Origin: Eubacteriales bacterium
GTDB taxonomy: Bacteria; Bacillota; Clostridia; Peptostreptococcales; Acidaminobacteraceae
Assembly (NCBI GenBank): GCA_030625575.1
Contig: DAOUQP010000010.1
Coordinates: 1-32,389, forward strand
Length of the DNA stretch: 32,389 bases
Direction of reading: 5' to 3'
The notes under the pieces are model-generated. The model did not search any database and had not been told where the DNA came from. It worked only from the letters and a program-made list of their open reading frames with translations. How positions within the stretch are numbered: the first letter of the stretch is position 1; the number at the start of each line of letters is the position of its first letter. Below, in pieces: positions 10,738 to 18,399 of this stretch. The position numbers were made by a program, and so were the translations under genes.

Positions 10738-10890
10738 ATCCTCCTATACAATAAGTTTAGTATCATCAACTCACTTAAAACCAATCAAACTTCAATACAA
10801 CAATCCACTCAGAATAATATCCAGTCCAGTCGGGCTAGCTAATTAATAAGTTTTCAACTAAAAATAACTCAGCATCGCTGGTTTTTTTTG
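10738..10890 (-). other. Operon leader between terminator and first gene
   Basis: This leader segment ends in the btuF ribosome binding site. It holds a second, imperfect copy (10821-10850) of the hairpin sequence found at 7915-7944, and a small CAGC-GAT-GCTG dyad near 10870-10880. No reading frame here is supported. Confidence 0.5.
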
Positions 10891-10924
10891 CAAAAAAATA
10901 AAAGCCTTTCAACATGGAAGGCTT
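10891..10924 (-). terminator. Riboswitch-associated intrinsic terminator
   Basis: On the minus strand AAGCCTT (10918-10924) and AAGGCTT (10902-10908) form a perfect 7-bp stem around a 9-nt loop, followed by TTATTTTTTT. It lies ~85 nt after the riboswitch aptamer and before the first gene, the expected place for a B12-controlled attenuator. I did not establish the competing antiterminator helix. Confidence 0.8.
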
Positions 10925-11010
10925 AGTAGATAAAATCAAGAAAATACATAACTTATATATAGTCTTTTTTAAACACCTTCTCATCCTCGTGAGTAAATAG
11001 TAGCATTCTT

Positions 11011-11176
11011 TTATTGGCAGGTCTCCTGGCTCAGTCATAACAAATCCTATCTCCTTCCCATACTTTTATAAGTACAGTGGTAACGATAAAATTCTAGACA
11101 TTACAGTGGCGGGACCGCGTTGGATTTAAACCAACTTCCCTTTTAAACAATTAATTTTCATCAATTGTACCAATAA
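11011..11176 (-). ncRNA. Cobalamin (B12) riboswitch
   Basis: The minus strand carries the conserved B12-box features in order: GGTAC near the 5' end, TTAAAAGGGAA, a GGTTTAAATCC hairpin, GCGGTCCCGCCACTGT, GTATGGGAAGG, and GAGCCAGGAGACCTGCC. The ends TTATTGG (11170-11176) and CCAATAA (11011-11017) are perfectly complementary and form the closing helix P1, which fixes the boundaries. It sits just after a consensus promoter and before a terminator, so bound adenosylcobalamin should stop expression of the importer/chelatase operon. Confidence 0.96.
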
Positions 11177-11199
11177 TTTCTTTATTCAATTACAAGCAA

Positions 11200-11228
11200 A
11201 GTATACTTCATTTTTTTTTCTGTGTCAA
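11200..11228 (-). promoter_or_regulatory. Sigma-A promoter of the corrinoid operon
   Basis: A perfect TTGACA (-35, 11223-11228) and TATACT (-10, 11200-11205) are separated by exactly 17 bp on the minus strand. Transcription would start a few bases before the riboswitch P1 helix at 11176. Confidence 0.88.
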
Positions 11229-11240
11229 ACAAAATCATTG

Positions 11241-11871
11241 ATTCCCAGCTTTAAAAACCGCAAGTTTAAACACCACCCACATTTTGTCAATTTTGTATAA
11301 TGTTGAATATTTATTTAGGCGGATGTCAAGATCGGAGCGAAGTTCACTTTCCCTTGATATCCTTTTTATCAGCGGTCTATTCATCAGGCCGCCTGCCTAC
11401 CGGTGAGAACTGGGGTTTAGGGACAGCGGTCCCAAGCTCTATTTCTTTCAACTTACTATATCATTTGCTGATTTGTATCCTAATATCTTTCTTGGATAAT
11501 TGTTCATCCATCGCTCTATATACTTTATTGCTTTCTGACTTATCTTCCCTATATAAAATGCGAGTCTGCAACAAATAAACAAAACCACTTTAACTCTATT
11601 GAAGCTTCTGTAACGTGAGAAGTATCCTTTAATGCATTGGCAGGTATTATGATCTATATTGTATATTAGTGTTACATCTATCATATCTACTCACCTATAC
11701 CAAAAATAGAAGATTATCTATCGTGTCAACACAACTATCTCTCAGAATATACAGTTGACCGGTTTCCTGATAATATAAAACAGGGCTCTCCGGACAGTCT
11801 GCCACACGCCATGATTCTGACACAAAGTAGCAACCGCTGGAAAGCCTTATAATACAGTATTTTCAGCCTCG
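11241..11871. other. Gene-poor scar region with IS remnant and GC-richer tracts
   Basis: About 630 bp lie between the riboswitch promoter and the rRNA methyltransferase fragment. It contains an IS30-like remnant (separate entry) and two tracts (about 11315-11435 and 11770-11850) clearly richer in G+C than their surroundings. The minus-strand sequence near 11250-11280 (TGGTGTTTAAACTTGCGG) could be an old IS end. No intact gene is supported. Confidence 0.5.
11448..11549 (-). pseudogene. C-terminal remnant of an IS30-like transposase
   Basis: The last ~33 codons of a small frame read KISQKAIKYIERWMNNYPRK, then ILGYKSANDIVS and a stop. This resembles the extreme C-terminus of IS30-family transposases, where an intervening helix leads to a NxxPRKxLGYKTPxE-type motif. 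The upstream part of the frame does not resemble a transposase and no DDE catalytic core is visible, so only a fragment remains. The assignment rests on one short motif. Confidence 0.45.
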
Positions 11872-11925
11872 TTAACTTTCTACACATGACATCAAGACTA
11901 CGCACTCAACGTGGCTAGTATGTTC
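11872..11925 (-). pseudogene. 3'-end fragment of an RlmD/RumA-type 23S rRNA uracil methyltransferase
   Basis: A stop-free run of 17 codons before TAA reads EHTSHVECVVLMSCVES. It matches the conserved C-terminal HTSHVExVVLL/M segment of TrmA/RlmD-family RNA methyltransferases. A stop codon lies immediately upstream (11926-11928), and nothing before it looks like the rest of the enzyme. The 3' end of this gene (rumA) is, to my knowledge, an integration target of some streptococcal/clostridial ICEs. The piece may therefore be an attachment-site copy or a deletion scar. Confidence 0.65.
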
Positions 11926-12149
11926 TTAAAAGTACTTATAAACTTATTACAAATATCAAAATATGTTGATTTATTCTGTCGAATATATTGGATTTTACAA
12001 TCCAAACCATTCAAATAATCGTGTTTGTGCTATTTACACACACAATTCTTTACTTCACCATTCGCATAAATAACTACTTCCTATGCCTAATTCAATCTTT
12101 CATTATTAACATACTCAATAGAACCATTTCAATTTATATTATTACTCAA
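11926..12149. other. Intergenic, nothing recognised
   Basis: AT-rich DNA between the methyltransferase fragment and the terminator of the catabolic operon. I see no ORF, RNA gene or repeat that can be supported. Confidence 0.4.
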
Positions 12150-12187
12150 ATAAAAAACTGACTCTATTTTTTTTCATAAAGTCAGTT
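12150..12187 (-). terminator. Intrinsic terminator of the AtuA/Tct/IclR operon
   Basis: AACTGACT (minus strand, 12180-12187) pairs perfectly with AGTCAGTT (12156-12163) around an A-rich loop and is followed by TTTTATTT. It lies ~100 bp after the iclR-type gene and is oriented to end that operon. Confidence 0.8.
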
Positions 12188-12288
12188 CTAGTGCTAATCC
12201 ACTTCTTTATATCAAGTATCATTTTTCAAGACCATGATTACTTTGTTTAGCTTTATTTCAATATTTATATTCACATATCATACCCTTA

Positions 12289-13032
12289 CTAAAACGTATA
12301 TGATATCTTTTCTACTTCCCCTACTAATAATATTTTTAAAGAATCAATTTTATCCTCTATTCGGTATGCCGGTCCAGAAATTGTCATAGCTGCAACAATC
12401 TCTTTTGAATAATTAAAAATTGGTGCTGCAATAGAAACAATGTTCTCTTCTCTTTCACTGTTACTAATTGCATATCCACAATTTTTAATTTTTTCCAATT
12501 CATTATTCAAGTCTGTTAAATTGGTAATTGTATTTACTGTAAAAGCTTTTAATTCAGTTTTCTCAACAACCTCATCTATAATTTTTTGCTGAGAATAAGC
12601 TAACAGCGCCTTTCCTGCCGCTCCACAATACAATGGCATTGTGTCACCAATTTTACTAAAATTTTTCACTATATGATCTGTCGTTACTTGTTCGATACAA
12701 ATTCGATTTATACCATTAGGGATATACAAATTAATAGTTTCATTACACATTTCTTTTAGTTTTTCCATAATTGGTCTAACGGTGGTTCGTAAATCGAAAT
12801 TATCTAAAACCACATTGCTTAAATCTAAAAAAACGGGGCTTAAAAAATACGTGTTGTCATCTTTATTCATTACGAGATAACCTTCGTTGATCATTGTATG
12901 TAAAAACCTTAACAGAGTCGCCTTCGGCAACTCTGTTAATTCGTATAATTTTTTTAAACTCAGTGGTTTTCTTTCATTTCTAAATATTTCAATAATTAGT
13001 ATTGCTCTTTCAACAGATCTTATTATTTTCAA
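12289..13032 (-). CDS. IclR-family transcriptional regulator
   Basis: This 247-residue cytoplasmic regulator has an N-terminal winged helix-turn-helix (about residues 8-70: RAILIIEIFRNERKPLSLKK, then LPKATLLRFLHTMINEGYL). The C-terminal IclR effector domain includes PLYCGAAGKALLAY, AISNSEREENIVSIAAPIF and AAMTISGPAYR. It begins 2 bp after the tctA stop, so it is the last gene of the operon that it probably controls. IclR proteins sense aromatic or small carboxylic acids and act as repressors or activators. A palindrome near the operon start (17792-17811) is a candidate operator. The ligand is unknown. Confidence 0.92.
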   Translation of the reverse strand: MKIIRSVERAILIIEIFRNERKPLSLKKLYELTELPKATLLRFLHTMINEGYLVMNKDDNTYFLSPVFLDLSNVVLDNFDLRTTVRPIMEKLKEMCNETINLYIPNGINRICIEQVTTDHIVKNFSKIGDTMPLYCGAAGKALLAYSQQKIIDEVVEKTELKAFTVNTITNLTDLNNELEKIKNCGYAISNSEREENIVSIAAPIFNYSKEIVAAMTISGPAYRIEDKIDSLKILLVGEVEKISYTF

Positions 13033-13034
13033 TT

Positions 13035-14540
13035 TTATTCCTCACTATAATCCTGATTTTTGCTGTTTCTTCCTTTTTTAATAAACGAAAAAGCAAATAT
13101 TGTGATAAGAAGCAATATAATTCCTAAACTTACAGGTCGAGTTAAAAATATGCTGAAACTACCTCGCGACAGCATTATAGATTGCCTAAAATAATTTTCT
13201 GTAAGTGGCGCTAGTACAACCGACAGAATAAGTGGACCACTTGGATAATCAAACTTTTTCATAAAATATCCCAATACTCCAAATATCAATACAATCCAAA
13301 TATTAAACATTCCATAATTTAGAGAATATGCTCCCAAAATACATAAAACTGTAACAATAGGTGACAGATATTTCTGTATCATTCTTATTATATTAATAAA
13401 TACAGGAATTAGCAATATATTACTAAAAAGCAAAAATACATTCGCAATAATCAGTCCTGCTATCATTAACCAAACCAATCTCCCTGATTCAACCATAAGA
13501 AGCGGTCCTGGTCTCAAACCGTACATTATTAACGCTCCGAGCATGATAGCTGTTCCTCCAGAACCTGGAATTCCCAATGTAATAAGAGGAATCAACGCTC
13601 CTGGAACAGAAGCATTGTTTGCTGCTTCTGGTGCTGCTAATCCTTCAATTGCTCCATTTCCAAATTTCTCAGGATTCTTTGCAATTTTCTTTTCAGTCGC
13701 ATATGATAAAAACGTCGCTATAGTTCCACCTGCTCCTGGAAGTATACCTATCAGCGTTCCAATCAAAGAACCTCTCAATGTAGGCATTGTTATTTTTTTA
13801 ATATCACTAATAGATGGGATGAATTCTTTTACCTTGAAGCTGGGTTTTCCCATCTTCAAGTGAACTAAATTTTCAATATTCAAGAACACTTCCGATATTC
13901 CATACAACCCTATAATTATCGCTACAAAATCAACTCCTTCAATTAATTCTGGAGTGAAATCAAAACGAACAAATCCTGATACATAATCGCTTCCAACCAT
14001 ACCTAGAGCAAAGCCAACCAAAGCCATCATTACTGCTTTTGACATCGATTTTCCAGCAAGCAAGGTAATTGTCGATAGTCCTAAAACCATAAGCATAAAA
14101 TATTCAGGCGGTCCAAAATTAATTGCAACTTTTGATACTATAGGTGCTCCAAATACTAAAACAATTAACCCGAAAATTCCTCCGATAAAAGAACTGAATG
14201 CTGAAATCCCTAAGGCTAAACCACCTTTTCCTTGAAGCATTAAAGGATATCCGTCTTGTGCAGTCATAATTGCAGGAGCATCTCCAGGAGTATTGATCAA
14301 AATAGCCGTGATTCTTCCTCCATACATTGTACCCATATAAGCTCCTACCAATAAAGAGAGAGCCGATCCTACAGGCATTCCAAATGTCAATGGAATTAAT
14401 AATGCAATACCTGCCGACGGACCTAGTCCAGGCAAAGCGCCAACTATAGTTCCAAACATAGAACCAAGAAAAATAATTATCATATTATACACTGAAAAAA
14501 TATCATTGAATCCAATTAGTAAGTTTTGTATAGATTCCAA
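13035..14540 (-). CDS. tctA: Tripartite tricarboxylate transporter large permease TctA
   Basis: This 501-residue polytopic membrane protein has the TctA duplicated glycine/proline-rich signatures. The first includes GALPGLGPSAGIALLIPLTF, YGGRITAILINTPGDAPA and the following QDGYPL. The second half repeats them as GILPGAGGTIATFLSY and APEAANNASVPGALIPLITL. Family knowledge: TctA is the ion-coupled main channel working with TctB and the periplasmic-type binding protein TctC. It follows tctB by 18 bp and precedes the iclR-type gene by 2 bp. The substrate is probably a carboxylate but is not fixed by the sequence. Confidence 0.95.
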   Translation of the reverse strand: MESIQNLLIGFNDIFSVYNMIIIFLGSMFGTIVGALPGLGPSAGIALLIPLTFGMPVGSALSLLVGAYMGTMYGGRITAILINTPGDAPAIMTAQDGYPLMLQGKGGLALGISAFSSFIGGIFGLIVLVFGAPIVSKVAINFGPPEYFMLMVLGLSTITLLAGKSMSKAVMMALVGFALGMVGSDYVSGFVRFDFTPELIEGVDFVAIIIGLYGISEVFLNIENLVHLKMGKPSFKVKEFIPSISDIKKITMPTLRGSLIGTLIGILPGAGGTIATFLSYATEKKIAKNPEKFGNGAIEGLAAPEAANNASVPGALIPLITLGIPGSGGTAIMLGALIMYGLRPGPLLMVESGRLVWLMIAGLIIANVFLLFSNILLIPVFINIIRMIQKYLSPIVTVLCILGAYSLNYGMFNIWIVLIFGVLGYFMKKFDYPSGPLILSVVLAPLTENYFRQSIMLSRGSFSIFLTRPVSLGIILLLITIFAFSFIKKGRNSKNQDYSEE

Positions 14541-14558
14541 TTTGCTTTTCCTCCTTTT

Positions 14559-15011
14559 TTATAGATTTATGCCTGGTAAAGGTACTCTCAACCATATTTC
14601 AAATATCAAATAAAATATTATATTACTAATAATCGCCACTCTTATTGAAACAAACCAACTGTATTTCTCAACATACCTTAATATTACAATCATGAATACT
14701 ACCATAGAAATCAACAATCCAAATATTTCATTTAGTAAAAGCGCCCCAGTTAATACGGCGATAAAAATTCCCAACCGAGTTGCTCCTTCTTTTGAAATGA
14801 ACTTGGTATCAGTATCTAATTTCTTATACTTGTAAACACTTTGAACTATACAACTTATTGAAGAAATAAAAATTCCGATTCCAATAACAATCGGGAGGAA
14901 TCCAGGACCTATTGTATATTCAGATTTAATCGGCAGTTTTATTCCCTCATAAATAACTAGTCCCGAAAATATCATCATTCCAATAATAAATATTCTCTCC
15001 ATTAATTTCAT
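14559..15011 (-). CDS. tctB: Tripartite tricarboxylate transporter small permease TctB
   Basis: This 150-residue protein has four hydrophobic segments in the TctB/DUF1468 pattern. After the first helix comes the typical YTIGPGFLPIVIGIGIF segment. AAGGAGTTGAGAAT precedes the ATG. It lies between tctC and tctA and is the small membrane partner of the transporter. TctB proteins are poorly conserved, so the call rests on size, helices and position as much as on sequence. Confidence 0.9.
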   Translation of the reverse strand: MKLMERIFIIGMMIFSGLVIYEGIKLPIKSEYTIGPGFLPIVIGIGIFISSISCIVQSVYKYKKLDTDTKFISKEGATRLGIFIAVLTGALLLNEIFGLLISMVVFMIVILRYVEKYSWFVSIRVAIISNIIFYLIFEIWLRVPLPGINL

Positions 15012-15039
15012 ATTCTCAACTCCTTTTGTAACTTATAGC

Positions 15040-15061
15040 GGGGTGAAAAATCTTCCACCCC
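15040..15061 (-). promoter_or_regulatory. Intercistronic stem-loop between tctC and tctB
   Basis: GGGGTG and CACCCC (15056-15061 and 15040-15045) form a GC-rich 6-bp stem with a 10-nt loop just after the tctC stop. No U-run follows. Such stems commonly protect the upstream transcript and give more binding protein than permease; that role is inferred. Confidence 0.55.
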
Positions 15062-15068
15062 ACTTAGA

Positions 15069-16049
15069 TTATTTTATAATTTCCAGTTCTCTAAGAATTG
15101 TCTCATAGATTCCATTCATTTCGTTCAAGAACTCCTCATACTCTGCTCCATCCATATATCCTTCAACAATCATGTTTTTGCCTAAATAATCATCTTTCCA
15201 TGCTTCTGTTTGTACTAATCCTTTGATCATCTCTGTATAATAAGCTTTTTCTTCTTCTGATATTCCTGCTGGAGCTGCAACTCCACGGAACAAGCTAACT
15301 GTAATGTCGTATCCTAGTTCTTTAAAAGTTGGTACATCTGGCATCATATCAATTCTTTCTTCAGTACTTATTGCCAATGCTTTGAAATCACCTGATTTCA
15401 AGTAATCATAAGCAGTATTTGGATTTGTAATAGTAAAATCAATTTGATTTCCCATAAGAGCTGCAATTACTTCACCATCTCCTTGATAAGGAATATAGTT
15501 CAATTCTTTTCCTGACATTTTCTCAAGCATTACAGTTACAATATGCTCTATGGTACCTAATCCTGTACCTCCAACATTGATAGCCTTGTCACTCTTTAGA
15601 AAATCCTCCAATGAGGTAAACTCAGATTTCGAATTGATTAGAACCATCTCTGGATCGATTCCCAATCTTGCAATTGGAGTGAAATTTTTATAATTCAGTT
15701 CTAAATCCGAAGATAATGGTGTAGTGATAAATGATGATGTCGTAGACATTAAATAATGTCCGTCACCTGCATGAGAATTTACATATCCCATACCTACTGC
15801 AGCACTACCACCTGGTTTATTAACAACGTTGATAGTTGTATCGATTATCTTTTCATCAGTGATGATTTTCGCCATCGCTCTAAGCATTGTATCATGTCCG
15901 CCACCAGGACCATAACATGCTACGAATTCCAAAGGTCTTTCAGGAAAACTTGCTTGTTGATCACCGTCACCTGCATTTTGATCAGAACTCTGTTGACCAC
16001 ATCCCACCATTAGCATAACAATCATAATAAACAAAACTATTTTTTTCAT
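15069..16049 (-). CDS. tctC: Tripartite tricarboxylate transporter binding lipoprotein TctC
   Basis: This 326-residue precursor begins MKKIVLFIMIVMLMVGCGQQ, a lipoprotein signal peptide with cysteine 17 as the likely lipidated residue. The mature protein carries the Bug/TctC signatures: FPERPLEFVACYGPGGGHDT, INVVNKPGGSAAVGMGYV, NVGGTGLGTIEHIV and LKALAISTEER. It captures the substrate outside the membrane and delivers it to TctAB. Ligands of this family are mostly carboxylates and related small acids. It is preceded by a DUF4387 gene and an AtuA-family gene, suggesting the imported compound is processed by those proteins. Confidence 0.94.
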   Translation of the reverse strand: MKKIVLFIMIVMLMVGCGQQSSDQNAGDGDQQASFPERPLEFVACYGPGGGHDTMLRAMAKIITDEKIIDTTINVVNKPGGSAAVGMGYVNSHAGDGHYLMSTTSSFITTPLSSDLELNYKNFTPIARLGIDPEMVLINSKSEFTSLEDFLKSDKAINVGGTGLGTIEHIVTVMLEKMSGKELNYIPYQGDGEVIAALMGNQIDFTITNPNTAYDYLKSGDFKALAISTEERIDMMPDVPTFKELGYDITVSLFRGVAAPAGISEEEKAYYTEMIKGLVQTEAWKDDYLGKNMIVEGYMDGAEYEEFLNEMNGIYETILRELEIIK

Positions 16050-16075
16050 TTTTTCCTCCTTGTAAAAATTTTATT

Positions 16076-16399
16076 TTAAACGGGGATCTGAATTTCAATC
16101 AATGGAGCATGTTGTTGAGCTCCATATACATCTGTGTCCCCAATACTTCCTGAGTCTATTGGTCTTTTCATGGTTATTTTTATAGCCATCGCCGGTTCAT
16201 AAAAAATTATACCCGATATTTCTTCAACCGATATATTGTAAAGTTTACAAATAAGTTCATTTGTAATAATACCTGAATTCTTTACAACCCTATAATTTTC
16301 TTCTTTGTCAAATATTATATCTATAGTTAATTCAAATGGTCCAGAATTTTTACTTCTCAAGACCTTCGCAAGACTATACAACGATTTAGTTTGAATCAT
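16076..16399 (-). CDS. DUF4387-family protein, partner of AtuA-like protein
   Basis: This 107-residue soluble protein has features I associate with DUF4387: LAKVLRSKNSGPFELTIDII, then ISVEEISGIIFYEPAMAIK and the C-terminal SGSIGDTDVYGAQQHAPL. The family is almost always encoded next to, or fused with, AtuA/DUF1446 proteins. Here the genes overlap by 14 bp, which implies a complex and translational coupling. No biochemical activity of this small protein is known to me; it may be a subunit or stabiliser of the AtuA-like enzyme. Confidence 0.85.
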   Translation of the reverse strand: MIQTKSLYSLAKVLRSKNSGPFELTIDIIFDKEENYRVVKNSGIITNELICKLYNISVEEISGIIFYEPAMAIKITMKRPIDSGSIGDTDVYGAQQHAPLIEIQIPV

Positions 16400-17774
16400 T
16401 TTTTAATTCCTCCTTATTAAAAAGGTCAAAATATTCTATAGGAAATAATTCTTTAGGATCATCTACATTAATCAAATGATACAATGTAAATTTGTATACA
16501 GGACCAAATTCAATATCTGATGGAGAATATAAAAAAGCTAAATTACCAGCTGTTGATTTTCTACCTTCATATCCATAATGCAACATAGTAGACCTAGCTG
16601 CCGAACAAATCGTATTTGCAAGTTCTTGAGTAGAAGCTATCGCTTCAATAACTATACCTAATTCGTGTGATATTTGTTTACTCGGTTCTCTTATGCCCAT
16701 AACTCCATTCTTCCCATAAACGTGGTAGATAATTTGATACTCATCAGTGGGAATTTCATCAAAATAATTTTGAACTTGATTGATCACCTCTTCTTTAATA
16801 TCTTCTATGTTCTCAATCATAATAGGATCTCTTATTCCAGCAATGACCAAAGTTCTGTAGGCTACTTTAACGGCACCTTCTAGTTTAATAGTATATTGTT
16901 TAGGGAATTCAATTTCACTACCAGATACCTTAACTGTTGAATCAGAATACTGTTCAAATTTACATTCAGATAAATCTAGTTTTATTCCAGGTCCATGTAA
17001 TATATATGGATGATCCTTTTCGTAAAGTGTATGTCCAGCAACTGACGTAGTATAACATTTTCTTATAGGATTCAACGCTTCCACAATAAAGTGATCTTTT
17101 CTTAAATGTCCTATTATACAATCTTTTGTTGTTCCAGGTTCTGCACATAATGCCCCGCATTCTAAAATTTTTCCTAAATGATATGCTAAAGCTGGATCAA
17201 ATCCTTTTAATATTGGATATGCAGCAAATGCAGATGGATCGTATGCTCTTCCTGCCACAATTAGTTGAGCTCCATTCTCTAATGCTTCTATTATTGGTTC
17301 AACGCCCATTTGTCCAACAATATTATTAGTTTTCTCCAAATCATTTTCAGTTAATTGTGGTACAAATTTCATAGGAAAAAGATTATTTGTTTCTAATCTG
17401 TTTCGAACATATTCCTTTTCAATATCTGCATGTATAACTGCTGTTTTGAAAAATAATTTCTTCTCTTGAATAATCTCTTCAATAATTTCCATTGTCCATT
17501 CCACATGCTTCTTCGCTCCAGCTCCACCCGCTGAACCAATGATTATCGGAATTTTCAGATCGAATCCTCCTGCTAGTATTAATTCTAGGTCCTTTTTTAC
17601 AGCTCTCTTACTTACAATTCCTACTCCAGCACCTAATTTATGCGGACCAGCATCTGTTGATCCAGCATCTACAGCAATTACATCTGGTTTTTTTTCTAAA
17701 CCTCGTTGAAATGATTCTTTAGGAAATCCATACCCTAAAATTCCACAAGGTGAAAGAATTTTAATTTCAATCAC
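16386..17774 (-). CDS. AtuA-family (DUF1446) catabolic protein
   Basis: This 462-residue cytoplasmic protein starts with GTG at 17774, 10 nt after AAGGAG. The N-terminus (ILSPCGILGYGFPKESFQRG) and the segment VIAVDAGSTDAGPHKLGAG identify the AtuA family, named from acyclic terpene utilization in Pseudomonas. Other conserved parts are IIGSAGGAGAKKHVEW and LIVAGRAYDPSAFAAYP. It is the first gene of an operon with a DUF4387 protein and a tripartite carboxylate transporter, a recurrent arrangement. It probably acts on the imported acid or its CoA ester, but reaction and substrate are unknown; terpene use should not be assumed from the family name. Confidence 0.88.
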   Translation of the reverse strand: MIEIKILSPCGILGYGFPKESFQRGLEKKPDVIAVDAGSTDAGPHKLGAGVGIVSKRAVKKDLELILAGGFDLKIPIIIGSAGGAGAKKHVEWTMEIIEEIIQEKKLFFKTAVIHADIEKEYVRNRLETNNLFPMKFVPQLTENDLEKTNNIVGQMGVEPIIEALENGAQLIVAGRAYDPSAFAAYPILKGFDPALAYHLGKILECGALCAEPGTTKDCIIGHLRKDHFIVEALNPIRKCYTTSVAGHTLYEKDHPYILHGPGIKLDLSECKFEQYSDSTVKVSGSEIEFPKQYTIKLEGAVKVAYRTLVIAGIRDPIMIENIEDIKEEVINQVQNYFDEIPTDEYQIIYHVYGKNGVMGIREPSKQISHELGIVIEAIASTQELANTICSAARSTMLHYGYEGRKSTAGNLAFLYSPSDIEFGPVYKFTLYHLINVDDPKELFPIEYFDLFNKEELKNDSN

Positions 17775-17791
17775 TTGCTACATCTCCTTTT

Positions 17792-17811
17792 GCGTTTCAC
17801 TCAGTGAACGC
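17792..17811. promoter_or_regulatory. Palindrome upstream of the AtuA operon, candidate IclR operator
   Basis: GCGTTTCACTCAGTGAACGC contains a perfect 13-bp odd palindrome, TTCACT-C-AGTGAA, extended by GCGT/ACGC. It lies 18 bp before the GTG start and just downstream of a TATAGT-like -10 on the minus strand, a good position for a repressor. Assignment to the IclR protein is inference. Confidence 0.4.
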
Positions 17812-18277
17812 TCGTTTTACTATACGAACCTTTATTAATACATATTCTACGCTTTCTATGAAACTCCTCTTTTTTTTTAAAACTTTTTTTCTTTTCTTAA
17901 ATCTTATTGAATCACATCTAAAAATTAAACCTTAATAATTGAATAACGTTCTAGGCTAGAACCTATCAATTTACTCTTTTAGAGTCGCCTTCCTCATCCA
18001 ATAAAGGCACTCTATTCATTAGAAGGTTACCTATACAATAATGAATGACTCATTATATTCTGTTTTCAAAATTGTTGATTCTTTCGTGAATGTATCTATT
18101 TATTGCTTCATCAAAAACTTAGTTATGTCAATTTCCAAGGCTATCTTGTGCATAAATATTGCAATGGTAGATTATTAGGCATCAATTATAAAACTAAATT
18201 TCTTAAGAGAATTGCGTTTTGGCAATTGAAGTTTCCATCATTTTAGAAACAAATTTTTTATCAATTTAAACATTGCA
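17812..18277. other. Intergenic region with clustered dyads
   Basis: No gene is supported here. The interval holds an odd palindrome GTTCTAG-G-CTAGAAC (17948-17962). It also holds an imperfect stem AGAGTCGCCTT/AAGGCACTCT (17981-17991 with 18003-18012) and an ATTCATT/AATGAAT-type dyad near 18014-18045. None has a U-run. They could be leader structure of the AtuA operon or remnants of a mobile sequence. Confidence 0.4.
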
Positions 18278-18316
18278 AAAATAAAAACAGCTTAGAAAGT
18301 CACCCTTCTAAACTGT
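18278..18316 (-). terminator. Strong intrinsic terminator of the ADP-ribose operon
   Basis: On the minus strand AACAGTTTAGAA and TTCTAAGCTGTT form a 12-bp stem (one G-U pair) with an 8-nt loop, followed by TTTATTTTT. It sits ~85 bp after the last gene of the 18.4-24.3 kb unit. Confidence 0.88.
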
Positions 18317-18399
18317 TATGTTTATTCTTAATTTTCAAAACTATTTAATTTGTTTTTAAGCTCCACCAACACTATTTTGTACTATATAATCATAGCAAC

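Noticed and set aside
10835-11038. A 67-codon minus-strand frame upstream of btuF
   Set aside because: It runs through the 3' part of the B12 riboswitch and its terminator; its start ATGACTGAGCCAG is part of the conserved aptamer.
11300-11578. A 92-codon plus-strand frame
   Set aside because: No ribosome binding site, and it crosses the IS30-like remnant antisense; composition looks non-coding.
18121-18240. Possible transposase remnant on the plus strand
   Set aside because: Short, with several stops and no recognisable motif.
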